Of a stretch of 64,000 nucleotides of DNA, positions 1 through 8,639 are shown one piece after another. The position numbers and the translations under genes were made by a program. Numbering within the stretch: position 1 is the stretch's first letter; every line of letters begins with the position of its first letter. This DNA is from Martinezella lusitana. Lineage in GTDB: Bacteria; Pseudomonadota; Alphaproteobacteria; Rhizobiales; Rhizobiaceae. The DNA is taken from assembly GCF_014207095.1 (NCBI RefSeq), contig NZ_JACHBG010000012.1, positions 62,001 through 126,000 of the forward strand. Reading direction: 5' to 3'. The notes beneath the pieces were generated by a model. It was not told the DNA's origin and ran no database searches. It saw nothing but the letters and a program-made list of their open reading frames with translations.

Positions 1-33
1 ACCTGGGGCGGCTGAGACAAGGCGCGGTTTCGC

Positions 34-1401
34 CTATCGCTCGATAAGATTGATTGGCAAAGGATGCATCGGTCGCAATGTCACCTTCATGACCGGCTTG
101 GGCGAGGTTTCGCTCGCGCCGGTCACCCGAAACTTCTGAAGCAGGGTGGCAAGAATCGCAACGGCTTCCATCATGGCAAAGCCGTTGCCAATGCATACGC
201 GCGGCCCAGCACCAAACGGCATGAAGGCAAAGCGGTGGCGGCTCCTGCTCGCCTCGGGATCGAAGCGTTCGGGGTCGAAGACCAGCGGATCTTCCCAAAG
301 AGCAGCATGGCGATGGACCGCGTATATCGGAACATAGAGGATCGTGTCGGCGGGAATCCGGTACGCGCCAAGCGTGAACTCACGAATGGCAGTCCGCGAT
401 ATGACCGGCGCCGGAGGATACAGTCTCATGGATTCGGAAAAGACCTGTCTGGCATAGGTCAGTTTACCAACATGCTCGGCAAGTAACGGACCGCCCTCGG
501 TCACCGTGGCGATTTCGTGGAACAGCCTCGCCTGACAATCCTGATGGCGGGCAAGAAGGTGCAGCGTCCAGGCAAGGCCGAGCGCAGTCGTTTCGTGCCC
601 GGCGGTGATAAAGGTCATCAGATTGTCGATGATTTCCTCATCGCTCATCATCCGGCCCGTCTCGGGGTCGGCTGCCTCAAGCAGCATTGATACGAGGTCA
701 TGGCGTTCGAGGCCGCTGCGTCTCCGTTCGGCAATCACCGTGGCAAGGGTTGCGCGCAGGAAGATGACGGCGGCTCTTGCCTTTTCCTTGCCGGGATGTG
801 GCATCCAGTTGGGCGCGCCGACCAATCCAAGCGCGAATTTCCAGCCGGTTGGCTTGAGATAGTTGGTGATATTGCGCTCGACCCTATCGACATCGATACC
901 GTCGCCGCCGGACATCATCGTCTCGACGATAATGTCAAAGGTGGTGCGCATCATTTCCTGGCAGAGGTCGAGGGGTTTGCCTCTGTGAGTGAGCCAAAGA
1001 TCGCGCCGATGCTCTGCGGCCGCAATCATAGCAGGTTGAAGCTCAAGCAGCTTTTCGTGGCGAAAGGCAGCGGCTACCGATTGCCGCTGCCATTTCCAAT
1101 GCGCGCCGTCCGAGGTGAGAATGCCGTCGCCGAGGGCGGGGCCGAGCAGACGCTGGACATCCTCACCCTTGCCGAGCGCATCGGAATTGCGGACGAGCGC
1201 CTGATAGATCAGTTCGGGATCGGCGAGGTAGAGCCGTGACTTTCCAGCCATTTGCGTGAAGACGAAGGGCTCTTCGAAGATCTGTGGCGGGAGTGCATCG
1301 AGCGGATTGCGGATCAGGGAAAGGAGCACGCGCGGCATCGAGCGCGGTGTGAGCGGAAATGCGCCGGGCGACTCGGTAGCGGCGTTAACGCTCGCGTTCA
1401 T
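34..1401 (-). CDS. Cytochrome P450
   Basis: 455-residue P450 of normal bacterial length and apparently soluble. The family signatures are all visible: an I-helix oxygen-activation motif AGHETT, the K-helix ExxR (ESMR), and the heme loop FGAGPRVCIG with the cysteine ligand at about residue 403. The ATG at 1401 follows a good AAGGAGG ribosome site. It would hydroxylate or epoxidise a small hydrophobic substrate using electrons from a ferredoxin/reductase pair; none is encoded nearby. It is divergent from a TetR regulator across 73-100 bp holding a perfect palindrome, so it is probably the repressed target of that regulator. The substrate cannot be told from sequence. Family certain, function open. 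Confidence 0.95.
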   Translation of the reverse strand: MNASVNAATESPGAFPLTPRSMPRVLLSLIRNPLDALPPQIFEEPFVFTQMAGKSRLYLADPELIYQALVRNSDALGKGEDVQRLLGPALGDGILTSDGAHWKWQRQSVAAAFRHEKLLELQPAMIAAAEHRRDLWLTHRGKPLDLCQEMMRTTFDIIVETMMSGGDGIDVDRVERNITNYLKPTGWKFALGLVGAPNWMPHPGKEKARAAVIFLRATLATVIAERRRSGLERHDLVSMLLEAADPETGRMMSDEEIIDNLMTFITAGHETTALGLAWTLHLLARHQDCQARLFHEIATVTEGGPLLAEHVGKLTYARQVFSESMRLYPPAPVISRTAIREFTLGAYRIPADTILYVPIYAVHRHAALWEDPLVFDPERFDPEASRSRHRFAFMPFGAGPRVCIGNGFAMMEAVAILATLLQKFRVTGASETSPKPVMKVTLRPMHPLPINLIER

Positions 1402-1446
1402 GCCTCAGCCTCCTTGTTCAAGACTATGGGTGCTTGTAGATCAGGA

Positions 1447-1464
1447 TTAAGGTGTTTACCTTAA
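1447..1464. promoter_or_regulatory. Palindromic operator between P450 and TetR
   Basis: Perfect inverted repeat TTAAGGT-GTTT-ACCTTAA (7-bp arms, 4-bp spacer) in the divergent promoter region. Size and position fit a TetR-type operator controlling both the P450 gene and the regulator itself. Binding is inferred, not shown. Confidence 0.6.
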
Positions 1465-1501
1465 AAAACATAGGGTGGATGCATTGAGGCTGCAAGAGGG
1501 A

Positions 1502-2185
1502 ATGAGCTTGGCGGAAAGCAAAGGCGGAAAAACAGGCTCGAGCGAGCGGCTCGGCACGCGCGAGAGGATCCTTGTGTCGACACTGTCCCTGTTCAATCAG
1601 AAGGGGCCAGAGGCGGTGACGACAGCTGAAATCGCCAAGGCCGTCCACATCAATCAGGGCAATCTCTACTATCATTTCCGCACCAAGGAATCGCTGGTGC
1701 TGGCCTTGTTTTCAAGGTTCGAGGCCGATGCATTGGCGCTGCTCGAGGAGGCCGATGCCATCCAGGGAGCGGATTCGAAAGCCTATGCCGGCTTTCTGCG
1801 CAAATGGTTCTCGCTGGTCTGGACCCATCGCTTCCTGTTTCGCGACATTCCGGGCCTGCTGGCGATCGCACCGGGCTTGAGAGCGCCGATCCTGATGGTC
1901 AGTGGCGGCATGCGGCTATCCGTCGATGTCATTTTTCAGCGAATGGAACATGCCGGTTTGATCCACGTCGCCGCGGAGGATCGCAAGCCGCTATTGACGA
2001 ATATGTGGATCGTCTCGACCTATTGGGCGGTTTATCTTGGCCTGCAGGAGGGCGTTCGCGACCTGCTGCCAAACCATGTCCACTGGGGGCTGAGCCAAGT
2101 CTCGGGCCTGCTGCGTCCGTATCTTTCGGACGAGGCAAGGGCCGATCTTGAAGCCATGCTTTCAGAACCTTTTCCCGAGTTCTGA
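1502..2185 (+). CDS. TetR/AcrR family transcriptional regulator
   Basis: About 227 residues. The N-terminal third is a typical TetR helix-turn-helix: GTRERILVSTLSLFNQKG, then a helix with VTTAEIAKA and the recognition segment NQGNLYYHFRTKESL. The remaining two thirds form a ligand-binding helical domain without recognisable specificity. Three starts are possible: GTG at 1475, ATG at 1502 and TTG at 1508. I chose the ATG, which lies in an AGAGGGA-rich context, although its spacing to that site is short. It is divergent from the P450 gene with a palindrome in between, so it probably represses the P450 and itself until an inducer binds. Confidence 0.9.
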   Translation: MSLAESKGGKTGSSERLGTRERILVSTLSLFNQKGPEAVTTAEIAKAVHINQGNLYYHFRTKESLVLALFSRFEADALALLEEADAIQGADSKAYAGFLRKWFSLVWTHRFLFRDIPGLLAIAPGLRAPILMVSGGMRLSVDVIFQRMEHAGLIHVAAEDRKPLLTNMWIVSTYWAVYLGLQEGVRDLLPNHVHWGLSQVSGLLRPYLSDEARADLEAMLSEPFPEF

Positions 2186-2214
2186 AAGCAATCGGATGGA
2201 GCATGGCCTGGTGG

Positions 2215-3603
2215 CTAGGATGCCCGTGCAACGAGATCGCGAAGATTGCGATAGCCGGCCGCCGGATGCGGCGCGGCGAGCCGCGGGCCGCCCCCGCCAA
2301 GCTTTTCGCGTAGCGTCCCCGCGCTATAGTCGGTCTTGTAGACGCCGCGCTTTTGCAATTCCGGCACCAGAAGGTCGACGGCATCCTCGAAGCTTTCGGG
2401 CGTGACAGCATAGGCGAGATTGAAGCCGTCCACATCGGTATCCTCGATCCATTCCTGCATCAGATCGGCAACCGTCTGCGGCGAGCCGACAAAGACCGGG
2501 CCGAAGCCGCCAATGCCGACCCAATCGGCCATCTCGCGCACGGTCCATTGTTTGTCCGGGTCGATCGTCGTGAAGGTCTCGACGGCGGACTGGACCGCGT
2601 TGGTATAACGGTGCCGAAGCACTTCATCCGGCGAGAACTGCCCGAAGTCGATGCCGGTCCAGCCCGAGATCAACGCCTGTGCGCCTTCGAGGGAGGCGTA
2701 TTGACGATACTCGTTGAACTTGCGCTGCGCTTCCGCATCGGTCTCGCCAAGGATCACGGTCTGCAGGTTGAAGGATAGGATTTCGCGCGGATTGCGGCCA
2801 GCGCGCTCGGCGGCCTCGCGAACATTGGCGACATAACGCTTCAGCACCGCCTTGGAGGGCGCCGCCACGAAGATACATTCGGCATGTGCGCCGGCGAAAT
2901 CCTTGCCGCGGCTCGAAGAGCCGGCCTGATAAAGTACTGGCGTGCGCTGTGGCGACGGCTCGCTCAAATGAATGCCCGGGACGGTGAAATGCTTACCGGA
3001 ATGGCGGATTGGGTGAACCTTCTCCGGCCGCGTGAATATGCCCTTCTCGCGATCGCGGATAACGGCATCATCTTCCCAGCTGCCTTCCCAAAGCTTGTAG
3101 CAGACTTCGAGATATTCCTCCGCCAAGCCGTAGCGGTCGTCATGCTTTGTTTGTGCCGCCTGGCCGATGTTGAGGGCGCCGCTGTTCAAATAGGAGGTGA
3201 CGATGTTCCAGCCGACGCGGCCCTTGGTTAGATGGTCGAGTGTCGAGATGCGCCGGGCAAAGGTGTAGGGATGCTCGAAGGAGAGTGAGGCGGTCAGACC
3301 GAAGCCGAGATGCTCTGTTTCGTAAGCCATGGTCGGAATGAGCTGCAGCGGATCGTTGACCGGGACTTGTGCGGAATGGCGAAGGGCCGCATCGACATTG
3401 CCGTTCAGCACGTCATAGACGCCAAGCACATCGGCGATGAACAGCCCATCGAACTTGCCGCGCTCCAGCGTCTTTGCCAGATGGACCCAATAGTCGAGAT
3501 CCTTGTAGGTCCAGGACTTGTCGCGCGGATGGCGCCACAGGCCCGGTGACTGGTGTCCGACGCAGTTCATATCGAAGGCGTTGAGCCTGATCTCGCGAGT
3601 CAT
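2215..3603 (-). CDS. NtaA/SnaA/DszA-type FMNH2-dependent monooxygenase
   Basis: 462 residues, the usual length for this class-C flavin monooxygenase family (nitrilotriacetate monooxygenase, pristinamycin synthase subunit A, dibenzothiophene sulfone monooxygenase). Family segments include LNAFDMNCVGHQSPGLW at the start, a TIM-barrel fold, and RVGWNIVTSYLNSGALNIG near residue 130. Such enzymes use reduced FMN from a separate reductase to oxidise C-N or C-S substrates; no reductase gene is in the window. The ATG at 3603 has an AGGAA ribosome site. It sits just downstream of a CUT2 importer on the same strand, suggesting that the imported compound is its substrate. Family confident, substrate unknown. 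Confidence 0.9.
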   Translation of the reverse strand: MTREIRLNAFDMNCVGHQSPGLWRHPRDKSWTYKDLDYWVHLAKTLERGKFDGLFIADVLGVYDVLNGNVDAALRHSAQVPVNDPLQLIPTMAYETEHLGFGLTASLSFEHPYTFARRISTLDHLTKGRVGWNIVTSYLNSGALNIGQAAQTKHDDRYGLAEEYLEVCYKLWEGSWEDDAVIRDREKGIFTRPEKVHPIRHSGKHFTVPGIHLSEPSPQRTPVLYQAGSSSRGKDFAGAHAECIFVAAPSKAVLKRYVANVREAAERAGRNPREILSFNLQTVILGETDAEAQRKFNEYRQYASLEGAQALISGWTGIDFGQFSPDEVLRHRYTNAVQSAVETFTTIDPDKQWTVREMADWVGIGGFGPVFVGSPQTVADLMQEWIEDTDVDGFNLAYAVTPESFEDAVDLLVPELQKRGVYKTDYSAGTLREKLGGGGPRLAAPHPAAGYRNLRDLVARAS

Positions 3604-3639
3604 CTCTATTGTTCCTGCATGATTTCGATGAGCCGGCGC

Positions 3640-4614
3640 TTAGGCGCCGACGGCTTTCTTGTTGACGAAGCTGAAGGCGAGCACGGCGAAGATCAGTAAG
3701 CCTGTACCGACCTGCTGCCAGTAGAAGTTCAGGCCTGTCAGCAGCAGGCCGTTGGCGACGATGCTTAGGAGCAGAACTCCGAGCACTGTGCCGGCGACGT
3801 TCGGCCGCCCTAGCGGCGAGAGAGTCGTGCCGATGAAGGTGGCTCCGATGGCATTCAACATGAAGCCGTTGCCGGAGGAGGGGATATAGACCGTCACCGT
3901 CGCGGTCAGGATCAGCCCGGCGAAGGCGGCTATGATGCCGGCAAGAATGAATGTCGCGGCAACGTGACCCCGAAGCGCAATCCCCGAATATCGTACTGTC
4001 CGCGGCTGGATGCCGATTGCCAGGACCACGCGTCCGAAGCGCATCCGTGCAAAGAGCAGGGCTGCCCCAGCGATGATAACGGCTGCGATCAGCAGCGGTA
4101 CGGGAATGCTTCCGATCGTACCATGTCCGATGAAACGAAATGCCTCGGGAACGCCGGATGGTGGCAGATAGACCGGATTGCCGCCACCTGTCAGCAGTTG
4201 TTGGATGCTGCGACCGATGAACAGCGTCCCAAGCGTTGCCAGGAATGGCGATACGCCGATACCGGAGATCAAAGCGGCATTGAATGCCCCGACCAGCGCC
4301 CCGGCGCCAAGGCCCGCCAGAGCCGCCAACGGCACCGGCAGGCCGGCCAGAATGCTTGAGACGAAGGCAAAGCTTGCAAAATCGACGGCGGTGCCGACGG
4401 AAAGATCAATGCCACCGGTCGCGACGGCAAAGGTCATCGCGATCGAGACGATGGCAAGCAGCGTGAAGTTGTTGACAAGAATGCTCTGCAGATTGCCGGC
4501 GCTGAGGAATGTTGGGGCAGCCAGGGAGAAGAGCGAGAAGACGGCAACAAGCGCGATAATGAGGCCATAGCGGCTGATGCCGGCCAGAGGCCTTCCTGAA
4601 ACAGCCACGGACAT
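3640..4614 (-). CDS. CUT2-type ABC transporter permease
   Basis: 324-residue polytopic membrane protein of the RbsC/BPD_transp_2 family with about eight to ten hydrophobic segments. The segment SIAMTFAVATGGIDLSVGTAVDF is the family's typical permease loop. The ATG at 4614 is preferred over an upstream in-frame start because it begins one base after the stop of the preceding permease gene. It forms the membrane channel of a ribose-type importer with the second permease, the ATPase and one or both binding proteins nearby. Adjacent flavin monooxygenases suggest that the cargo is not a simple sugar. Confidence 0.92.
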   Translation of the reverse strand: MSVAVSGRPLAGISRYGLIIALVAVFSLFSLAAPTFLSAGNLQSILVNNFTLLAIVSIAMTFAVATGGIDLSVGTAVDFASFAFVSSILAGLPVPLAALAGLGAGALVGAFNAALISGIGVSPFLATLGTLFIGRSIQQLLTGGGNPVYLPPSGVPEAFRFIGHGTIGSIPVPLLIAAVIIAGAALLFARMRFGRVVLAIGIQPRTVRYSGIALRGHVAATFILAGIIAAFAGLILTATVTVYIPSSGNGFMLNAIGATFIGTTLSPLGRPNVAGTVLGVLLLSIVANGLLLTGLNFYWQQVGTGLLIFAVLAFSFVNKKAVGA

Positions 4615-4615
4615 G

Positions 4616-5635
4616 TCAGATCTCCCGTTTGCGCAGCAAGGTGGTGGCCGAAACGACGACCAGGATGAGCAGACCCTGAACGCCACTCACGAGCGTGCTC
4701 GGAAGGTTCAGAAGCTGGAAACCGTTGATCAGGAAACCGACGAACAGCGTCGATATCAATGTTCCGCCGATCGTCGGCACCAGGCGGCGTGAGAAGACCG
4801 AACCGAGCAGCGCCGTCACCACCACAGGAAGCAGCATTTCGCCTGAGCCGGTCGTGCTGCCGCTAAGATAGGACACCGACAGGACGCCGGCGATACCGCC
4901 GCAAAGCCCGCTTGCGACGAATGCGCCAGCGACCAGCTTCTTCAATGGAAGCCCGGCGGCCCGCGCTGCTTCGGGAAATTCGCCGACGGCGTAAAGCCGC
5001 AGGCCGAGCGGGGTATATTGCACGACAGCCGCAGCGATGATCGCAAAGCCGATCAGCACATAGGCAAGGATAGGGATGCCGAAGCCATCCGAAGCGGAAA
5101 GCGCAGTCAGGAAATCCGTCGTGGCGGGAAGAACGGTGTTCTGGGTCAGAACCAGCTCCAGACCGGCGACAACATTCATCACGGCAAGCGTCGCAAGCAG
5201 GGGCACAATACCTGCGAGCACGATGGCCAGTGCGTTGACGATGCCGATCGCCACGCCTGTGGTGAGCGCGGCTGTACCTGCCGTCAGGTCATTGAAACCC
5301 AGCTGGATCAGCGTTGCGTAGACGGCTGCGCTGAGACCCATGTTGGCGGCAAGCGAAAGGTCAATACCGCCGGTGACCACGTTGGCCCCCCCGGCGATCA
5401 GCACGATCGTCAGGCCGATGGCAAGCACGCCGGAAATGGCCGATTGGCCGAGCACGTTGCCGATATTGCCGACGCTCAGGAAGTAGGGCGCCGTCAGCGA
5501 AAAGATCACCAGGATCGATAGGAAGGCGAGCAGCGAGCCGAAACGCAGGGTCGCGGCGGCGAGCTTGCCGCCCGACGGCAGTGCGCGCGTGTTGCCAACC
5601 TCAGGGAGGGACGCGAACTGGACGTCAGCCGACAT
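4616..5635 (-). CDS. CUT2-type ABC transporter permease (second subunit)
   Basis: 339 residues, RbsC family, with multiple membrane-spanning segments and the conserved stretch IVLIAGGANVVTGGIDLSLA. It starts at ATG 5635, overlapping the end of the ATPase gene by about 11 bp, and is followed immediately by the first permease, so the genes are translationally coupled. Two different permease genes suggest a heterodimeric channel rather than the homodimer common in ribose systems. Confidence 0.92.
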   Translation of the reverse strand: MSADVQFASLPEVGNTRALPSGGKLAAATLRFGSLLAFLSILVIFSLTAPYFLSVGNIGNVLGQSAISGVLAIGLTIVLIAGGANVVTGGIDLSLAANMGLSAAVYATLIQLGFNDLTAGTAALTTGVAIGIVNALAIVLAGIVPLLATLAVMNVVAGLELVLTQNTVLPATTDFLTALSASDGFGIPILAYVLIGFAIIAAAVVQYTPLGLRLYAVGEFPEAARAAGLPLKKLVAGAFVASGLCGGIAGVLSVSYLSGSTTGSGEMLLPVVVTALLGSVFSRRLVPTIGGTLISTLFVGFLINGFQLLNLPSTLVSGVQGLLILVVVSATTLLRKREI

Positions 5636-7175
5636 GACGCAATCCTTCTATGGCTCCAGTCGCTGCTGACAGCACTTCGTCCGTTGTAGTTTGGGAAGAA
5701 ACGAGTTCGCGCGTCAGGCGGCCGCGGAAGAGTACGAGGATCCGGTCGGTTATACCGACGAGTTCAGGCAGGTCCGACGACAGCACGATCACACCCGCAC
5801 CGCGGGCGGCAAGCTCACCGATAAGGGAATAGATCTCGACCTTGGAGCCGATATCGACGCCGACCGTCGGCTCGTCCAGCAGGTAGATTTCCGATTTGCG
5901 GCTCAGCCATTTGGCGATCGCCACCTTCTGCTGGTTCCCGCCCGACAGCGTGCGGACCAGAGCTTCTCGTCCCGCCGTCTTGATCTGCAGACGCTTGATG
6001 AGCTCGTCGGTATCGCTTGCCTCGCGTCTGCGATTGAGAAAGCCGAGGCGCGTATAATGGGCAAGGCTCGAGAGCGTGATGTTTTCTCCCACGCTCAGAT
6101 CGAGGCCTACGCCATGACCGCGTCGGTCTTCCGGCACCAGCGCCAACTGATGATCGACAGCTTCGCCTGGACTGCGCGGCTTCAAGGTTTTCTCTTCGAT
6201 ATCGATCTCGCCGCCCATCGCTGCCTGCAGTCCGAAGAGGGTTCGGACAAGATCCTTTGCTCCGGAGCCGAGCAACCCTGTGATGCCGAGGATTTCGCCG
6301 CGGCGTAGAGTGAAGCTGACATCATGGAAGCGGTTGGCTGCCGAGAGATTACGAACCTTCAGAATTTCGGCGCCGAGTTCGACTTGCCGCTTCGGGAACA
6401 TCTCGCCTAAATCCCGCTCGACCATCAGCGTTGCGATGCCGTTTGCCGAGGTCTCGCTCATGGGTAGCGATGCGACATCGACACCATTGCGCAATACTGT
6501 AACATCGTCGCATAAGGCCTCGATCTCATTGAGGTAATGAGAGATGTAGATGATGGTGACGCCCTCGCTGCGCAGGCGATGGATGAGACGAAACAGAATT
6601 TCCGCCTCCTGACGCACCAGAGCCGCGGTCGGCTCGTCGAAGACGAGCAACTTCGGCTGATGCAGCAGTGCGCGCGTGATCTGAACGATCTGCTGTTCGG
6701 CCGTTGAAAGCTCGCTGATCAGAGCATTTTTCGGCAAATCAACGCCAAAATAATTGGCGAGGATCTCTTCGGCTCGGCGTCGCATTGCATTGCGATCGAG
6801 GAATGGCGTGCCCGCCAGGCGTAGCTCCCTTCCGAGAAACAGCGTCTCACCGACAGTGAAGGTCGGCACCAGGAGCCGGTCCTGATGGATGAAGTGGATG
6901 CCGAGGTCTTCGCAAAGATGTGGCGTCAGCCGATCGATTTCTTTGCCTTCGATCTTGATGCGGCCTTCATCCGGCCTGTGCAGGCCGGCGAGGAGTTTGA
7001 TCAAGGTCGATTTGCCGGCCCCGTTCTGCCCGACAAGCCCATGCACGGTGCCGCGGCGTACACTGAGCGATGCGCCGGCCAATGCTTGTGCACCGCCAAA
7101 GCGCTTCACGATGCCTTCGAAGCGAACGATGTGCTCCGGGCTTTCGGTCGTTGGTGGAAGTTCGGTCGCCGTCAT
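5625..7175 (-). CDS. CUT2-type ABC transporter ATPase (double nucleotide-binding domain)
   Basis: About 516 residues, as expected for the RbsA/MglA/XylG family, which fuses two ABC domains. The first has Walker A GQNGAGKST and Walker B LLVFDEPTAA. The second has signature LSGGNQQK and Walker B IYLLDEPTVG; its Walker A is altered (GLLGSGAKD), as usual in this family. ATG 7175 is preferred over ATG 7193 because GAGGG lies upstream of it. It powers the two adjacent permeases. The operon order is binding protein, ATPase, permease, permease, monooxygenase. Confidence 0.95.
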   Translation of the reverse strand: MTATELPPTTESPEHIVRFEGIVKRFGGAQALAGASLSVRRGTVHGLVGQNGAGKSTLIKLLAGLHRPDEGRIKIEGKEIDRLTPHLCEDLGIHFIHQDRLLVPTFTVGETLFLGRELRLAGTPFLDRNAMRRRAEEILANYFGVDLPKNALISELSTAEQQIVQITRALLHQPKLLVFDEPTAALVRQEAEILFRLIHRLRSEGVTIIYISHYLNEIEALCDDVTVLRNGVDVASLPMSETSANGIATLMVERDLGEMFPKRQVELGAEILKVRNLSAANRFHDVSFTLRRGEILGITGLLGSGAKDLVRTLFGLQAAMGGEIDIEEKTLKPRSPGEAVDHQLALVPEDRRGHGVGLDLSVGENITLSSLAHYTRLGFLNRRREASDTDELIKRLQIKTAGREALVRTLSGGNQQKVAIAKWLSRKSEIYLLDEPTVGVDIGSKVEIYSLIGELAARGAGVIVLSSDLPELVGITDRILVLFRGRLTRELVSSQTTTDEVLSAATGAIEGLRHVG

Positions 7176-7236
7176 TGGAAAAGGCCCTCGCATTCAATGT
7201 GGCGATGCGACGGAAGCCGCATCGCCGGTCCACGCA

Positions 7237-8241
7237 TCAGCCGATGCCAAGCTTCTTGACGATGTCGGCGACGTTGCTCTTGTTGGCGAGGAGTGCAGGC
7301 ACGTAGGTTTCGCGCGGCAGCGTCTGACCTGCTAGCAGCCTTGCGACGTTGCGAATGGCCGTGCGGCCGATTTCCGCCGGTTGCTGGGCGGCATCTGCGC
7401 CGGCGGGCGAGTTCGGATCGGCCACCAGCTGCAGCACTTCCGGACTTCCGTCGACGCCATAGGTCCGGATTTCAGTGCGGCCGGCGGCGGTGAGCGCCTG
7501 CGTCGCGCCAAGCTGGGGAATATCCCAGGCCGACCAGATGGCCTTGATCGAACCCTTTTCCGGATACTTGTTGAGGATCGCGGTGATCTGCGTGAAGGCG
7601 TCCTGAACCGTATTCGGAATGACGTCCCGGAGCTCCGGTTGGACGATCTTCACCTTGGGGAAGTACTTGACGACATTGACGAGCTGATCGTAGCGGATGG
7701 CGCATGGCGTCACGCCGTAGAAGCCGTTGAAGACGATGATATTGCCTTCGCCGCCGATATCGGAAACGAGCTGCAGTGCCAGATCCTTGCCGATGCCCCA
7801 ATTGTCCGATGTGGTGTTGTTGATCGAATTCGTCGAGCCGACGTCAACGGTAAGAACGGGAATGCCGGCGTCGCGCGCCTTCTTCAGCCAAGGGTCGATA
7901 ACACTCAGCGTGCCAAGAATCTGGACGATTGCATCCGGTTTCTGTGCGATCAGCGTCTGCAGTTGCGATACGAGCTTGCCATCGTTTCGGCCGGCGTCGA
8001 CAGCGATCGGTGTGCCACCCAGCTTTTTCACCTCATCGATCTGGGCGTTGTAGGCCTGCAGATCGAAATAGTGGTCGGTACCGGTCGCGCTGATCGCGAT
8101 GCGCTTGCCCTTCAGGGACAAGCTATCATCCGCGGCCGAAGCCTTGCTCGAAATAATCCCTGCCGTTGCCAGGGCAGCGCCGGCAGCGGTCAGCTTCAAA
8201 ATATCTCGGCGCCCGAAGCCTGTCGTGTTTTTCTCGGTCAT
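7237..8241 (-). CDS. Sugar-type ABC transporter substrate-binding protein (Tat signal)
   Basis: 334 residues, periplasmic-binding-protein-like family 4 (RbsB type). The N-terminus GRRDILKLTAAGAALATAG is a twin-arginine signal, unusual for a binding protein and implying export in a folded state. The mature part starts near KGKRIAISATGTDHYFDLQ. ATG 8241 is chosen because GGAGAGGA precedes it and the signal begins there. It is the first gene of the minus-strand CUT2 operon and gives that importer its specificity; the ligand is unknown. Confidence 0.92.
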   Translation of the reverse strand: MTEKNTTGFGRRDILKLTAAGAALATAGIISSKASAADDSLSLKGKRIAISATGTDHYFDLQAYNAQIDEVKKLGGTPIAVDAGRNDGKLVSQLQTLIAQKPDAIVQILGTLSVIDPWLKKARDAGIPVLTVDVGSTNSINNTTSDNWGIGKDLALQLVSDIGGEGNIIVFNGFYGVTPCAIRYDQLVNVVKYFPKVKIVQPELRDVIPNTVQDAFTQITAILNKYPEKGSIKAIWSAWDIPQLGATQALTAAGRTEIRTYGVDGSPEVLQLVADPNSPAGADAAQQPAEIGRTAIRNVARLLAGQTLPRETYVPALLANKSNVADIVKKLGIG

Positions 8242-8639
8242 GAAAGCATCCTCTCCAGCAATGCATATGAAACAATAGAATATAAAATAGATAGATTTTA
8301 CGGCTTTAAGGGAGGAACGATTTTCCAAAACCGCCGGGCGGGAGGGAATATCCGTGAGCGGCAAACCGTGTGTGCAGATCGGCGTTTCCTGCAACCTGCC
8401 TAAAACGGGTGGAGCGGCCGCTTGCTTTCGAGCGCATCGGTTGGTGCGGCTGATCCGCCGCGTGCCTCTCAGGCAACGCCTTGCCGTCTGGTCTTCCCTC
8501 GGAGAACAAAGAATCTCCGAAGCTCACCAAAATCGGATGATTTAATCTACTAAAAACATAGAGATTATATCTAATAATTGCATGCGTCGCGGGATTGTCC
8601 GTCAGACGACGCTCCAGATCGATCGCGAGGTTCGCTAAG
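8242..8639. promoter_or_regulatory. Divergent promoter region between two ABC binding-protein genes
   Basis: About 400 bp without a convincing gene. The two edges (8255-8305 and 8540-8585) are AT-rich, in contrast to the GC-rich centre, as expected for two outward promoters. A short dyad AGAT-TAT-ATCT lies near 8564-8574 on the side of the plus-strand gene. Small open frames here lack ribosome sites and are probably not genes. No regulator is encoded beside it. Confidence 0.45.
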
